Of a stretch of 64,000 nucleotides of DNA, positions 6,818 to 14,935 are shown in pieces. How positions within the stretch are numbered: the stretch's first letter is position 1; each line of letters opens with the position of its first letter. Below the pieces are notes generated by a model. That model saw only the letters and a program-made list of their open reading frames with translations, was not told the DNA's origin and did no database searches. The stretch covers positions 1 to 64,000 of the forward strand of contig JAXMBH010000027.1 of the NCBI GenBank assembly GCA_046349975.1. The letters are read 5' to 3'. Both the position numbers and the translations under genes were made by a program. Origin of the DNA: JABDGM01 sp046349975 (GTDB lineage: Bacteria > Planctomycetota > Planctomycetia > Pirellulales > Lacipirellulaceae).

Positions 6818-7186
6818 ATGATCCAAATGCAGAGCAGATTGAACGTTGCCGACAACACCGGCGCCAAGGAAGTGATGTGCATTAAGGTGTTGGGTGGGAG
6901 CCGCCGCCGGGTGGCCGGCCTGGGCGACATCATCATCTGCAGCGTGAAGAACACGCTGCCGACGAGCGACGTGAAGAAGAAGGCCGTGGTGAAGGGCGTG
7001 ATCGTGCGAACGAAGGCGCCAACCCGCCGGCCGGACGGCAGCTACGTGCGGTTCGATTCGAACGCCGTGGTGCTGATCGACAATGACCGCAACCCGCGGG
7101 GCACGCGTATTTTCGGCGCGGTCGCCCGCGAGCTGCGGGAACGCAAGTTTATGAAGATTGTTAGTTTGGCGAGTGAAGTGGTGTAG
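6818..7186 (+). CDS. rplN: 50S ribosomal protein L14
   Basis: Interface protein of the large subunit, binding site of RsfS in the family. The 122 residues begin MIQMQSRLNVADNTGAKEVM and include RRVAGLGDIIICSVKNTLP, VVKGVIVRTK and the conserved PRGTRIFGAVARELRERKFM. The length of 122 is exactly typical. Start at ATG 6818. Confidence 0.97.
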   Translation: MIQMQSRLNVADNTGAKEVMCIKVLGGSRRRVAGLGDIIICSVKNTLPTSDVKKKAVVKGVIVRTKAPTRRPDGSYVRFDSNAVVLIDNDRNPRGTRIFGAVARELRERKFMKIVSLASEVV

Positions 7187-7272
7187 TCGCTGTCGGCTTT
7201 CAGCTGTCGGCTGTCGGCCAGAGGTGGCAGGCAGCGGTTTGGCTGAGAGCTGATAGCCGAAAGCTGATAGCT
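7187..7272. repeat. Heptamer hairpin in the rplN-rplX spacer (family B, unit GCTGTCG)
   Basis: Left arm GCTGTCG, GCTTTCA, GCTGTCG, GCTGTCG, GCC; right arm GGCTGAG, AGCTGAT, AGCCGAA, AGCTGAT, AGC. It runs from the rplN stop to the rplX start codon with no other sequence left in the spacer. Confidence 0.85.
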
Positions 7273-7656
7273 ATGCTTATTCGTACCGGTGACACAGTTG
7301 AAGTAATCGCGGGAAATGATCGCGGGGAGCGCAGCCGCGTGATCAAGGTGGACCGCACCACGGGGAAGGCGATTGTGGAGGGCGTCAACGGCGTCAAGAA
7401 GCACATTCGCCGCAGCCAGAAGTACCCGCAAGGCGGCGTGCTGAAGAAGGATATGCCGGTGCAGTTGTCGAACTTGCAGTACGTGTGCCCGTCGTGCAGT
7501 GCGGCGACGCGGCTCGGCGCGCGGTTCTTGGATGACGGCGCCAAGGAGCGGTTCTGCAAGAAGTGCGGCGCGAGTGCCGGGCAGATTGCTCCGGCAAAGA
7601 AGGCGCACTCGGCAGCGGTTGCGACGAAGGGCAAGCCGGCGAAGGCGAAGAAGTAG
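7273..7656 (+). CDS. rplX: 50S ribosomal protein L24
   Basis: Assembly-initiator protein of the large subunit. The 127 residues open with a KOW motif (TGDTVEVIAGNDRGERSRVI), followed by GVNGVKKHIRRSQKYPQGG. The C-terminal part carries a zinc-ribbon-like pair CPSC (about residue 76) and CKKC (about residue 98), then a Lys/Ala-rich tail. The ribbon occurs in many bacterial L24 proteins; the tail makes this one longer than the usual 105. Start at ATG 7273. Confidence 0.96.
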   Translation: MLIRTGDTVEVIAGNDRGERSRVIKVDRTTGKAIVEGVNGVKKHIRRSQKYPQGGVLKKDMPVQLSNLQYVCPSCSAATRLGARFLDDGAKERFCKKCGASAGQIAPAKKAHSAAVATKGKPAKAKK

Positions 7657-7681
7657 ATCACATAGTTAGAGATCAATCCCG

Positions 7682-7698
7682 GCGATGCGTAGCATCGC
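7682..7698. repeat. Short palindrome GCGATGC-GTA-GCATCGC (family F) in the rplX-rplE spacer
   Basis: Perfect 7-base stem with a GTA loop. The 21-base context GGCG[A/G]TGCGTAGCATCGCGGC recurs with one mismatch at 32850-32870, inside the anti-sigma factor gene. This spacer lacks a heptamer hairpin. Confidence 0.65.
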
Positions 7699-7751
7699 GG
7701 CTAAAGGGTGGCCCGAGGGGATGACAGCGGGCGACACGAAAAGTACGAGCC

Positions 7752-8357
7752 ATGGCGAAGAAGAAAGAAAAAGTTGAGAAGGAAGCCGCGGGGCCGGCCC
7801 CGACGCCTCGATTGCAGACGCTCTACGAAGAAGAGATCGTGCCGCAATTGAAGGAGAAGCTGGGTCGCACGAACCGGCTCTCGCTGCCGCGATTGGAGAA
7901 AATCGTGGTGAGCATGGGCGTGGGCAGTGCGATCGCGGATAAGAAGCACATCGAAGAAGCAACGGCCGCCCTGTCGGAAATCACCGGCCAGAAGCCGGTG
8001 CGCTGCAAGGCTCGCAAGAGCATCGCGGCGTTCCGCTTGCGGGCTGGGCTCGATGTCGGCTGCAAGGTGACGCTGCGGCGGGCGCGGATGTACGAGTTCC
8101 TCGACCGGCTGATTTCGCTCGCGCTTCCCCGCGTGCGCGACTTCCGCGGTTTGAACCCCGACGCGCTCGACGGCAACGGCAACTACAGCCTGGGCCTTAA
8201 CGAACAGCTCGTGTTCCCAGAGCTCAATCCAGACAAGTACACCCGCGTGCAGGGCATGAACATTACGATCTGCTCGAAGGGCAGTTCGAACGATGAGATG
8301 CGTGAATTGCTGCGGGCCTTTGGCCTGCCGTTCCGCCGCGAAGATACAGCAGCGTAG
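7752..8357 (+). CDS. rplE: 50S ribosomal protein L5
   Basis: 5S rRNA-binding protein of the central protuberance that contacts P-site tRNA. The 201 residues have a charged N-terminal extension (MAKKKEKVEKEAAG) before the family core RLQTLYEEEIVPQLKEKLG, then KIVVSMGVG and SIAAFRLRAGLDVGCKVTLR. FRGLNPDALDGNGNYSLGL lies near residue 140 and INITICSK is replaced by MNITICSK. Length is about 20 above typical because of the extension. Start at ATG 7752. Confidence 0.96.
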   Translation: MAKKKEKVEKEAAGPAPTPRLQTLYEEEIVPQLKEKLGRTNRLSLPRLEKIVVSMGVGSAIADKKHIEEATAALSEITGQKPVRCKARKSIAAFRLRAGLDVGCKVTLRRARMYEFLDRLISLALPRVRDFRGLNPDALDGNGNYSLGLNEQLVFPELNPDKYTRVQGMNITICSKGSSNDEMRELLRAFGLPFRREDTAA

Positions 8358-8359
8358 TT

Positions 8360-8472
8360 GGGCTATCGGCTGTCGGCTTTCGGCTGTCAGCGAGACAACA
8401 AAAACAACAGCACGACAACATCGAAGAGAATCACAAATCCGGCTAATAGCTAACGGCTAATAGCTAACAGCT
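8360..8472. repeat. Mismatched heptamer hairpin in the rplE-rpsN spacer (family B)
   Basis: The left arm uses the GCTGTCG unit (GGCTATC, GGCTGTC, GGCTTTC, GGCTGTC, AGC). The right arm uses the other unit (GGCTAA, TAGCTAA, CGGCTAA, TAGCTAA, CAGCT). The arms are only partly complementary and the loop is long (about 50 bases, AAC-rich). It looks like a recombinant of two elements. Confidence 0.75.
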
Positions 8473-8491
8473 CCATAAGGACACGCACTCC

Positions 8492-8677
8492 GTGGCCAGC
8501 AAATCGAAAATCGCCAAGTCGAAACAGACGCCCAAGTTCAGCACGCGACGCAAACTGCGGTGCAAGCTGTGCGGCCGGCCGCGAGCCGTGTATCGCAAGT
8601 TCGGCATTTGCCGCATTTGCTTCCGCAAGCTGGCTGACCAAGGGTTAATCCCCGGCGTACGTAATGCGAGTTGGTAA
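8492..8677 (+). CDS. rpsN: 30S ribosomal protein S14, zinc-binding type
   Basis: Small-subunit head protein. The 61 residues are of the short zinc-containing form: CKLCGRPR and CRICFRKLA supply two CxxC pairs, followed by the family ending GLIPGVRNASW. The start is GTG at 8492 (GTGGCCAGC), with AAGGA 10 bases upstream; no ATG fits. The fully occupied zinc site shows this is not the zinc-free paralogue that some bacteria carry in addition. Confidence 0.95.
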   Translation: MASKSKIAKSKQTPKFSTRRKLRCKLCGRPRAVYRKFGICRICFRKLADQGLIPGVRNASW

Positions 8678-8683
8678 CGAAAG

Positions 8684-8763
8684 TGTCGGTCGTCCGTGGT
8701 CCGTTGTCCGTTGCAACGAACGCGAGATGGCTGACAACGAACTACGGACAACTGACAACGGAC
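8684..8763. repeat. Heptamer hairpin in the rpsN-rpsH spacer (family B, unit GTCCGTT)
   Basis: Left arm GTCGGTC, GTCCGTG, GTCCGTT, GTCCGTT; right arm CTGACAA, CGAACTA, CGGACAA, CTGACAA, CGGAC. Shares its unit with the rpsJ-rplC and rpsH-rplF spacers. Confidence 0.8.
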
Positions 8764-8773
8764 ATTCACGACT

Positions 8774-9175
8774 ATGATGACCGATCCTATCGCCGATATG
8801 CTCACTTGCATTCGCAATGCCGTGCGAATTGAGCGCCCGCGTGTCGAGATGCCGCTTTCGAAGGTGAAGCGCGGCCTCGCCGAGGTGCTCAAGCGAGAGG
8901 GCTACATTTGGGATTGGAATGAAGAGCAGCTCGAGGGTGCGCCGAGCAAGAAGCTCGCAATTGACCTGAAGTACGGGCCGAACGGCGAGCGGGTGATTCG
9001 GCACATTCGTCGCGTGAGCAAGCCGGGCCGGCGGGTGTACAGCCCGGCCGATCGGCTCCGCCCGGTGCTCAACGGGCTGGGAATTTCGATCATCAGCACG
9101 AGCCGCGGCGTGATCAGCGACCGCGAAGCGCGGCAGCGGAACCTCGGCGGCGAAGTTTTGTGTGAGGTCTGGTAG
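8774..9175 (+). CDS. rpsH: 30S ribosomal protein S8
   Basis: Central-domain 16S rRNA binder; in E. coli it represses the spc operon. The 133 residues begin MMTDPIADMLTCIRNAVRIE and end with the signature GLGISIISTSRGVISDREAR, then GGEVLCEVW. Translation could start at either of the two adjacent ATGs (8774 or 8777); the family usually begins MTDPIADML, so 8777 is equally possible. No S8-binding RNA mimic was recognised nearby. Confidence 0.96.
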   Translation: MMTDPIADMLTCIRNAVRIERPRVEMPLSKVKRGLAEVLKREGYIWDWNEEQLEGAPSKKLAIDLKYGPNGERVIRHIRRVSKPGRRVYSPADRLRPVLNGLGISIISTSRGVISDREARQRNLGGEVLCEVW

Positions 9176-9214
9176 GGCGAAGCCTCGAAGAAACGACATA
9201 CTATTCAAGCGTAA

Positions 9215-9284
9215 TTGTCCGTTGTCCGTTGTCCGTCGTCAGTTGCAGATGACAACAACGGACCACGGACTGCGGACAACGGAC
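9215..9284. repeat. Heptamer hairpin in the rpsH-rplF spacer (family B, unit GTCCGTT)
   Basis: Left arm TGTCCGT, TGTCCGT, TGTCCGT, CGTCAGT; right arm ACAACGG, ACCACGG, ACTGCGG, ACAACGG, ACA. The loop is about 12 bases. Confidence 0.85.
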
Positions 9285-9288
9285 AGCC

Positions 9289-9831
9289 ATGTCACGTATT
9301 GGTAAAAAACCTGTTGCAGTTCCGAGTGGCGTCAAGGTGAGCGTGGCGAATCGCGCGATCACCGTGGAAGGCAAGCTCGGCAAGCTTTCGTACACGCACC
9401 GGCCGGAGATCGGCGTGAAGGTGGAAGACGACGGCAAGAGCGTCGTCTGTACCCGCGATTCCGAAGAGCGGACCGTTCGCGCGTACCACGGCCTCACCCG
9501 CGCGCTGATCAACAACATGATGGTCGGCGTTACGGAAGGCTACGAAAAGAAGCTTGAGATTCAGGGTGTCGGCTACCTGGCGGCCATCCAGGGCAAAACG
9601 CTGCAGCTGCGCGTGGGCTTCGCGAATGAAGTTCATAAGACGATTCCGGCGGGCCTTACGGTCACTTGCCCGGATCAAACGCACATTGTGATTAAAGGCA
9701 CGGATAAGCAGCTCGTGGGCGAATTCGCCGCCGAGGTGCGGGCCGTGCGCAAGCCCGAGCCATACAAAGGCAAAGGCATTCGGTACGACGGTGAACAAGT
9801 CCGCCGCAAGGCCGGCAAGACAGCAACGTAG
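9289..9831 (+). CDS. rplF: 50S ribosomal protein L6
   Basis: Large-subunit protein near the factor-binding site. The 180 residues begin MSRIGKKPVAVPSGVKVSVA. The second domain ends with the signature PEPYKGKGIRYDGEQVRRKA, which is diagnostic. Both internally repeated L6 domains are present and the length is typical. Start at ATG 9289, five bases after the hairpin. Confidence 0.97.
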   Translation: MSRIGKKPVAVPSGVKVSVANRAITVEGKLGKLSYTHRPEIGVKVEDDGKSVVCTRDSEERTVRAYHGLTRALINNMMVGVTEGYEKKLEIQGVGYLAAIQGKTLQLRVGFANEVHKTIPAGLTVTCPDQTHIVIKGTDKQLVGEFAAEVRAVRKPEPYKGKGIRYDGEQVRRKAGKTAT

Positions 9832-9929
9832 TCGAGAGCGGAGAGTCGAGAGTCGAGAGCCAGAATAGGACCGGGGACGAGGACGCCCCGGCTCGCTGGC
9901 TCTTGACTCTCGACTCTGGACTCTTGACG
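9832..9929. repeat. Heptamer hairpin in the rplF-rplR spacer (family B, unit AGAGTCG)
   Basis: Left arm AGAGCGG, AGAGTCG, AGAGTCG, AGAGCCAG; right arm GGCTCTTG, ACTCTCG, ACTCTGG, ACTCTTG. The loop carries its own small GC hairpin (CCGGGG..CCCCGG). Confidence 0.85.
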
Positions 9930-9939
9930 CCCCACTACC

Positions 9940-10308
9940 ATGGAACATTCGAAACAACTACGGCAACTTCGCCAGCGGCGCTCGTTTCGCGTTCGCAAGC
10001 GTACTCGTGGCACAACCGAGCGGCCGCGGCTGAGTGTGATGCGCAGCCATAAGCACATTGCGGTGCAGCTGATCGACGACGAAACCGGCAAGACGCTCGC
10101 AGCGGCTTCCTCGCTGGATAAGGAGCTTTCCGGTCAGCTCAAGACGGGCGCCAACAAGACAGCCGCCCAGGCCGTTGGCAAGGCGATTGCCGAGCGGGCG
10201 ATTGCGGCGGGTTATAAAGCGGTGTGCTTTGATCGAGGCCCATATCGTTATCACGGTCGTGTCGCAGAGTTGGCCAATGCTGCCCGCGAAGGCGGTTTGA
10301 GTTTCTAA
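9940..10308 (+). CDS. rplR: 50S ribosomal protein L18
   Basis: 5S rRNA-binding protein. The 122 residues include RVRKRTRGTTERPRLSVMRS, HKHIAVQLIDDETGKTLAAA, and the C-terminal CFDRGPYRYHGRVAELANAA with REGGLSF, the L18 hallmark. Length is normal. Only 12 bases separate it from rpsE, with no hairpin and an AAGGA motif in the gap, so the rplR-rpsE-rplO run is compact. Confidence 0.96.
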   Translation: MEHSKQLRQLRQRRSFRVRKRTRGTTERPRLSVMRSHKHIAVQLIDDETGKTLAAASSLDKELSGQLKTGANKTAAQAVGKAIAERAIAAGYKAVCFDRGPYRYHGRVAELANAAREGGLSF

Positions 10309-10320
10309 AGGACGAACAAT

Positions 10321-10902
10321 ATGTCGGCTGGTACCAGTGAACGAAGTGATCGCAACCAACGCGCAGACCGCAACGAGCGGGGACGTCGGGGTGGCGGTCA
10401 GCGCAGTGACCGCGGCGAGCAAAGCGAGCGGATCGAAGGCGAGCTCTCGGAGCACATCGTGAAGATCAAGCGTTGTGCGGCCGTGGTGAAGGGTGGCCGG
10501 CGGTTCAGCTTCGCGGCGATGGTCGTCGTTGGCGACGGCAAGGGCAAAGTTGGTTGGGGCTACGGCAAGGCCAACGAAGTGCCGCCGAGCGTTGAGAAGG
10601 CCCGCAAGGAAGGCATGCGGAGCATGATGACCTGCACGCTCGACAAAGCAACGATTTCGCACGTGGTGGAAGGCCGCTATGGCGCCGCCCACGTGATTCT
10701 GCTGCCGGCTTCGCCAGGCGCCGGCGTGATCGCCGGTTCGGCCGTGCGGGCCGTGTGCGAAGCGGCCGGCATCCACGATATTCTCACCAAGAGCTTCGGC
10801 TCGAATAATCCCGTTTCGCTCGTGAAGGCCACGTTTGCCGCGCTCAAGCAGCTGCGGCCGAAGTCCGACGTCGAACGCTTACGACAGGTTACCTTGACAT
10901 GA
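10321..10902 (+). CDS. rpsE: 30S ribosomal protein S5
   Basis: Small-subunit protein at the mRNA entry, tied to decoding fidelity. The 193 residues begin with about 40 low-complexity residues rich in Arg, Asp, Glu and Gly (NQRADRNERGRRGGGQRSDR), an extension beyond most S5 proteins. The canonical core follows: VKIKRCAAVVKGGRRFSF, then VGWGYGKANEVP and PASPGAGVIAGSAVRAVCEA. Its TGA overlaps the rplO ATG in ATGA, which implies coupled translation. Confidence 0.96.
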   Translation: MSAGTSERSDRNQRADRNERGRRGGGQRSDRGEQSERIEGELSEHIVKIKRCAAVVKGGRRFSFAAMVVVGDGKGKVGWGYGKANEVPPSVEKARKEGMRSMMTCTLDKATISHVVEGRYGAAHVILLPASPGAGVIAGSAVRAVCEAAGIHDILTKSFGSNNPVSLVKATFAALKQLRPKSDVERLRQVTLT

Positions 10903-11393
10903 ACCTCAACGATATTCATCGCGGCATTCACAAGGCGAAGCCTCGCAAGCGGCTGGGCCGGGGCATCGGCTCGGGCCAAGGCAAGACGGCCGGCCGCGGT
11001 CACAAGGGCCAATGGTCGCACAACGGCGTGTCGTTCCTGGCGGTGTTCCAAGGCGGCGCGAGCCCGCTCGTGCGCCGCATTCCCAAGCGCGGCTTCAATA
11101 ACCGTTGGGCGAAGACCGTGCTCATCGTGAACCTCGGGGCGCTCGATAAGGCCTTCAACGCGGGTGACGAAGTGACGCCCGATTCGCTGGCCAAGAGCAA
11201 CCTGGCGAAGGGCGTGTACGACGAGATTAAGATTCTGGGGGATGGGGAGCTGACGAAGAAGCTCAAGGTTTCGGCCCATCGCTTCAGCAATTCGGCCAAG
11301 GAAAAAATCGCTGCCGCCGGCGGTGAGGCGATCGTGTTGCCAGGCAAGGCGCCGGTGGTCAAGAATAAGACACGAGCCAAGGCGGGCTCGTAA
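10899..11393 (+). CDS. rplO: 50S ribosomal protein L15
   Basis: Late-assembling large-subunit protein. The 164 residues begin MNLNDIHRGIHKAKPRKRLG, then RGIGSGQGKTAGRGHKGQWS, the Gly-rich basic segment of L15. IPKRGFNNRW follows, and AAGGEAIVLPGK lies near the C-terminus. It starts 4 bases inside rpsE. In many bacteria rpmD (L30) lies between rpsE and rplO; the overlap here leaves no room for it. Confidence 0.96.
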   Translation: MNLNDIHRGIHKAKPRKRLGRGIGSGQGKTAGRGHKGQWSHNGVSFLAVFQGGASPLVRRIPKRGFNNRWAKTVLIVNLGALDKAFNAGDEVTPDSLAKSNLAKGVYDEIKILGDGELTKKLKVSAHRFSNSAKEKIAAAGGEAIVLPGKAPVVKNKTRAKAGS

Positions 11394-11409
11394 CCGTCAC
11401 CTCTTTAAG

Positions 11410-11490
11410 GGTGAGTAAGTGAGTAAGTGAATAGGTGAGTAAGTGCAATCTTCGACTTACTCACTTACCCACTTACTCACCTAACTCACA
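11410..11490. repeat. Octamer hairpin in the rplO-secY spacer (family B, unit GTGAGTAA)
   Basis: Left arm GTGAGTAA, GTGAGTAA, GTGAATAG, GTGAGTAA; right arm ACTTACTC, ACTTACCC, ACTTACTC, ACCTAACTCAC. The period is 8 rather than 7. It contains a GTG that would extend the secY frame and is not a credible start. Confidence 0.85.
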
Positions 11491-11503
11491 ATGGTTGGAA
11501 ACC

Positions 11504-12871
11504 ATGTGGGAAAAAATCGCCGTCATCTGGAAGATTCCAGAACTCCGCACCAAGATCGGCCTCACGCTCCTGATGCTCGCCATCTATCGCGTGGGCTTTC
11601 AAATCGAAGTGCCCGTGCTCGACACCGCGAAGGTGAAAGCGCTTAGCTCGCAGCGCGGCGGCGTGGGCGACATGCTCGAAGCCGTCGCGATGCTCAGCGC
11701 CAGCCGGCTGCGGGATGTGACGATTTTCGGCCTGGGCATCATGCCGTACATTTCGGCCTCGATTATCTTCCAATTGTTGGGCAGCGTTTACCCGCCGCTC
11801 GAGCAGTTGCAAAAGGAGGGTGAAGCGGGGCGCAAGAAGATCAACGAATACACGCGGTACGCGACGTTTTTCTTATGCATGTTCCAAAGCTGGTTCTACA
11901 TCGCCTCGTATGTGGAGTCACAGGGACTCGTTGCGCCGAATTTTGCCGTTGATGGCGATCCGCACCGGTTGATTTGGTATTGGAAGATTACGACCGTGCT
12001 GACGATGACCGCCGGCACGATCTTTCTGATGTGGCTGGGCGAGCAGATCGACGAGTTCGGCATTGGCAACGGCATCAGTCTGTTGATCATGGCCGGCATC
12101 TTGGCTCGCATGCCGTACGCCGGTTACCAGTTGTTGCAGCAGGCATCGCTCGAGCTTAGCGGCGCCGGCACGAAGCTCGGTATTCAAGATCTCATAGTGC
12201 TCGCGACGATGTTCGTCGCCGTGGTGACGGGCGTGGTGTTCATCACACTCGGTCAGCGGCGGATCACGATGCAAAGCGCGAAGCACGTGCGTGGTCGCCG
12301 CGTGTTCGGCGGCACGAAGAATTACATGCCGCTCAAGGTCAATCAGGCGGGCGTGATGCCGATCATCTTCGCCAGCAGCTTGCTCATGTTCCCGATGATC
12401 ATCTTCACGAACCTGGCGAATTTGTCGTCGACCGAAGGTTGGTGGGGCAGCACGATCCATTTTCTCGCGAGCATTTTCGGCCGCGATCACGGTTACATTT
12501 ACAACCTCTGCTACCTGATTCTGATCTACTTCTTCTGCTATTTCTGGACGGCCATCACGTTTAACCCGAAAGATATGGCCGACAACCTGAAGAACTTTGG
12601 TTCGTTCATTCCGGGGTATCGCCCGGGCAAGCGCACGGCCGACTACTTGGAAAAGGTCATGGTCCGGATTACATATGTGGGGGCTGGCTTTTTAGCGGTC
12701 GTGGCGATTCTGCCGACCATCGTCTCCAACTCACTGGGGGTCGACTACACAATCGCTAGCTTCTATGGCGGTACTAGTCTGCTGATTGCGGTGAGCGTGG
12801 CTTTTGACCTTGTACAAAAAATCGATAGCCACCTGGTGATGCGGAATTACACCGGGCTATTGGAAAAGTAG
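11504..12871 (+). CDS. secY: Preprotein translocase subunit SecY
   Basis: Central pore of the Sec translocon in the cytoplasmic membrane. The 455 residues begin MWEKIAVIWKIPELRTKIGL. About ten hydrophobic segments follow, with the signature GLGIMPYISASIIFQLLGSV around residues 75-95 (plug and TM2 region), and further on GQRRITMQSAKHVRGRRVFG, then NYMPLKVNQAGVMPIIFASS. The frame extends upstream to 11435, but that part is repeat sequence; ATG 11504 gives the family N-terminus. The C-terminus is followed by the adk gene after 75 bases. Confidence 0.96.
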   Translation: MWEKIAVIWKIPELRTKIGLTLLMLAIYRVGFQIEVPVLDTAKVKALSSQRGGVGDMLEAVAMLSASRLRDVTIFGLGIMPYISASIIFQLLGSVYPPLEQLQKEGEAGRKKINEYTRYATFFLCMFQSWFYIASYVESQGLVAPNFAVDGDPHRLIWYWKITTVLTMTAGTIFLMWLGEQIDEFGIGNGISLLIMAGILARMPYAGYQLLQQASLELSGAGTKLGIQDLIVLATMFVAVVTGVVFITLGQRRITMQSAKHVRGRRVFGGTKNYMPLKVNQAGVMPIIFASSLLMFPMIIFTNLANLSSTEGWWGSTIHFLASIFGRDHGYIYNLCYLILIYFFCYFWTAITFNPKDMADNLKNFGSFIPGYRPGKRTADYLEKVMVRITYVGAGFLAVVAILPTIVSNSLGVDYTIASFYGGTSLLIAVSVAFDLVQKIDSHLVMRNYTGLLEK

Positions 12872-12898
12872 GGGGGGTAAGTTACGCGGGCGGAGTCG

Positions 12899-12904
12899 TA
12901 TAAT
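12899..12904 (+). promoter_or_regulatory. Possible -10 element upstream of adk
   Basis: A perfect TATAAT lies in the secY-adk spacer, 43 bases before the adk ATG, preceded by GTCG. No convincing -35 hexamer sits 16-18 bases upstream, so this is a weak internal promoter candidate at most. Confidence 0.3.
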
Positions 12905-12946
12905 ACACGTGCCGGTGGTTGCGGCAAAAACCTAGAATTAGGTGCT

Positions 12947-13573
12947 ATGGCAACCATCGACAAAATTCCGCTGACCAATCGTCCCGCGTCCATCCCTTCC
13001 TCACCGCGTGGTCCCATGCGTTGCATTGTTTTCCTTGGCCCGCCGGGCTCCGGTAAGGGAACGCAAGCCCATCGGCTCAAGGAGTACTTGGGCATCGCCC
13101 ATCTCTCGACCGGTGAGATGCTCCGGCGTGCCGAAGAGGCTGGCACCGAGCTCGGCCATGAGGCGGCCGATTACATGTTGCATGGGCAACTAGTGCCAGA
13201 TGAGGTCGTCGTCGGGATCATCTCCCATCGTCTGTTCGAGAAGGACTGCGAGCGCGGTTGCCTGCTGGATGGCTTCCCGCGAACCGTGCCGCAAGCCGAG
13301 GCGCTCGATCGGATGCTGGCTGAACGCAACTCGCCGCTGGATTTGGTGATCGCCCTGGACGTGCCGGAAGATCATCTCATGCAGCGACTGCTATCGCGTG
13401 GTCGACTGGATGACGACGAGGAGACGATCCGCGAGCGATTCCGCCAGTATCATGACCGCACGCAGCCGCTCCTCGACTACTACAGCAAGCGTGGCGTGCT
13501 GCGACAAATCAACGCCGACGGCTCGCCGGACGAGGTTTTCGACCAGATTCGCAGCACCCTGGCCGTTGGCTGA
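12947..13573 (+). CDS. adk: Adenylate kinase, short-lid type
   Basis: Cytoplasmic enzyme converting ATP and AMP to two ADP. The P-loop GPPGSGKGT lies at residues 31-39, the AMP-site segment LSTGEMLRRA follows, and DGFPRTVPQAEALD matches the family NMP-binding pattern. The LID between RGRLDDDEETIRERF elements is short and lacks the four-Cys zinc site. From ATG 12947 the protein has 208 residues, with 23 before the normal start; a second ATG at 13016 would give the standard N-terminus but lacks a ribosome-binding site. Position between secY and map is the classical one. Confidence 0.93.
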   Translation: MATIDKIPLTNRPASIPSSPRGPMRCIVFLGPPGSGKGTQAHRLKEYLGIAHLSTGEMLRRAEEAGTELGHEAADYMLHGQLVPDEVVVGIISHRLFEKDCERGCLLDGFPRTVPQAEALDRMLAERNSPLDLVIALDVPEDHLMQRLLSRGRLDDDEETIRERFRQYHDRTQPLLDYYSKRGVLRQINADGSPDEVFDQIRSTLAVG

Positions 13574-13752
13574 CGGGCGGCTTGCGACTTCGAGTTCGCC
13601 TTCGAGCGGCTCGCCTGATAAGATTCACTTTTCGCAGCATCGCTTGCCCCCTCGCTATTTCGCTGATGTACCGCGACTGGCAAGCGGCTGGGGGTCTATT
13701 CGCACTTATTTTCTGGCCAGCCTGGCCGCGCGCCGGGCCAGGCTAATCAATC

Positions 13753-14613
13753 GTGATTCAACTCAAATCGGAACGTGAAATCGGCCTGATGCGGCAAGCC
13801 GGCATCTGCGTGTGGCAAGCGCATTCGCTGGTGAAGCAGGTCGTGGCTCCCGGTGTAACCACCGCGGAGATCGACGCGGTGATCGCGGAGCATTTTCGCT
13901 TCTGCAATGCCGAGCCGCTGTTCATGAACTATCCGCACCAGAACGAGGGCAAGCCGCCGTTTCCGGCTGCCACGTGCACGAGCATCAACGAGGAAGTGGT
14001 GCACGGCATTCCCACGCATCGGCAGCTGGTGGAAGGCGATGTCGTGAGCGTTGATACTGGGTGCCGGCTTAACGGCTGGTGCGGCGACTCGGCGGTGACG
14101 TACCCGGCCGGCCACATTTCGCCGTCGATCCAACAGCTGCTGGACGTGACGAAACGCACGCTCGAGATGGCCTTCGAGTTGATGCACACCAAGAGCCGTT
14201 GGAGCCAGGTGGCTCGCGAAATGGCCCAGTACGTGCGCGACCATGGATTTTCCACTGTCGAGTGCTTCGTGGGCCACGGCATCGGCCGGCAGATGCACGA
14301 GGAACCGCAAGTGCCGAATTTTCTCAGCCGTGGGCTGCGTGGGGCAGGGGATTTCCGCATCGAACCGGGGCTCGTGATTGCCGTCGAGCCAATGGTGAAC
14401 ATGGGCACGAAGCGGGTAAAAATGATGCGCGACCATTGGACGCAGTCGACGATGGATCGCAGGGCGAGTGCCCACTTCGAGCATACGATTGCGGTGACGA
14501 AGGATGGGCCGAAGCTGCTGACGATCGCGCCGACTGCGGACGAGATTGCCAACCTTCCCTGGGATTTTGCAGCGGCGGGGGCGGCGGTGAAGGCGGTGCC
14601 GGCGGCGGGGTGA
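13753..14613 (+). CDS. map: Methionine aminopeptidase, type I
   Basis: Removes the initiator Met from nascent proteins with a dinuclear metal centre. The 286 residues include the opening LKSEREIGLMRQAGICVWQA and the ligand stretches VDTGCRLNGWCGDSAVTY, VGHGIGRQMHEEP, IAVEPMVNMG and HFEHTIAVT, supplying the Asp, His and Glu ligands of the family. It is about 30 residues longer than usual, with an Ala/Gly-rich tail and a slightly longer loop near residues 210-230. The start is GTG 13753. The preceding 179-base spacer holds no recognised element. Confidence 0.95.
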   Translation: MIQLKSEREIGLMRQAGICVWQAHSLVKQVVAPGVTTAEIDAVIAEHFRFCNAEPLFMNYPHQNEGKPPFPAATCTSINEEVVHGIPTHRQLVEGDVVSVDTGCRLNGWCGDSAVTYPAGHISPSIQQLLDVTKRTLEMAFELMHTKSRWSQVAREMAQYVRDHGFSTVECFVGHGIGRQMHEEPQVPNFLSRGLRGAGDFRIEPGLVIAVEPMVNMGTKRVKMMRDHWTQSTMDRRASAHFEHTIAVTKDGPKLLTIAPTADEIANLPWDFAAAGAAVKAVPAAG

Positions 14614-14637
14614 ACGAAGCGAGCGTATGTCTCTTCA

Positions 14638-14728
<91 letters not shown>

Positions 14729-14756
14729 CGATGGGGACACCATCCAAGCGCCGCAT

Positions 14757-14781
14757 CAGCTGAATTCCGGCGAATTCGGCG
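14757..14781. repeat. GAATTC-type palindrome (family H)
   Basis: CAGCTGAATTCCGGCGAATTC resembles the perfect 18-base palindrome at 51068-51085 and related sites at 34352 and 63244. Confidence 0.45.
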
Positions 14782-14935
14782 ATGAAACGGGGCATTCCGC
14801 CGTTTCTGAAATCTCTGAATTTCAGCCCTTGAGTTAGTTGGCTAGGAGGGCTTATATTCAAGCGTTTCCCGCCATCCGGATGCAGTTTGCGTGCCGGCCC
14901 GCCATTTTCTTTTGGGCCAGCCTTGGAATAGAGCC

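Noticed and set aside
11435..11503. N-terminal extension of secY starting at a GTG
   Set aside because: The added residues are a translation of the octamer repeat; ATG 11504 matches the SecY N-terminus.
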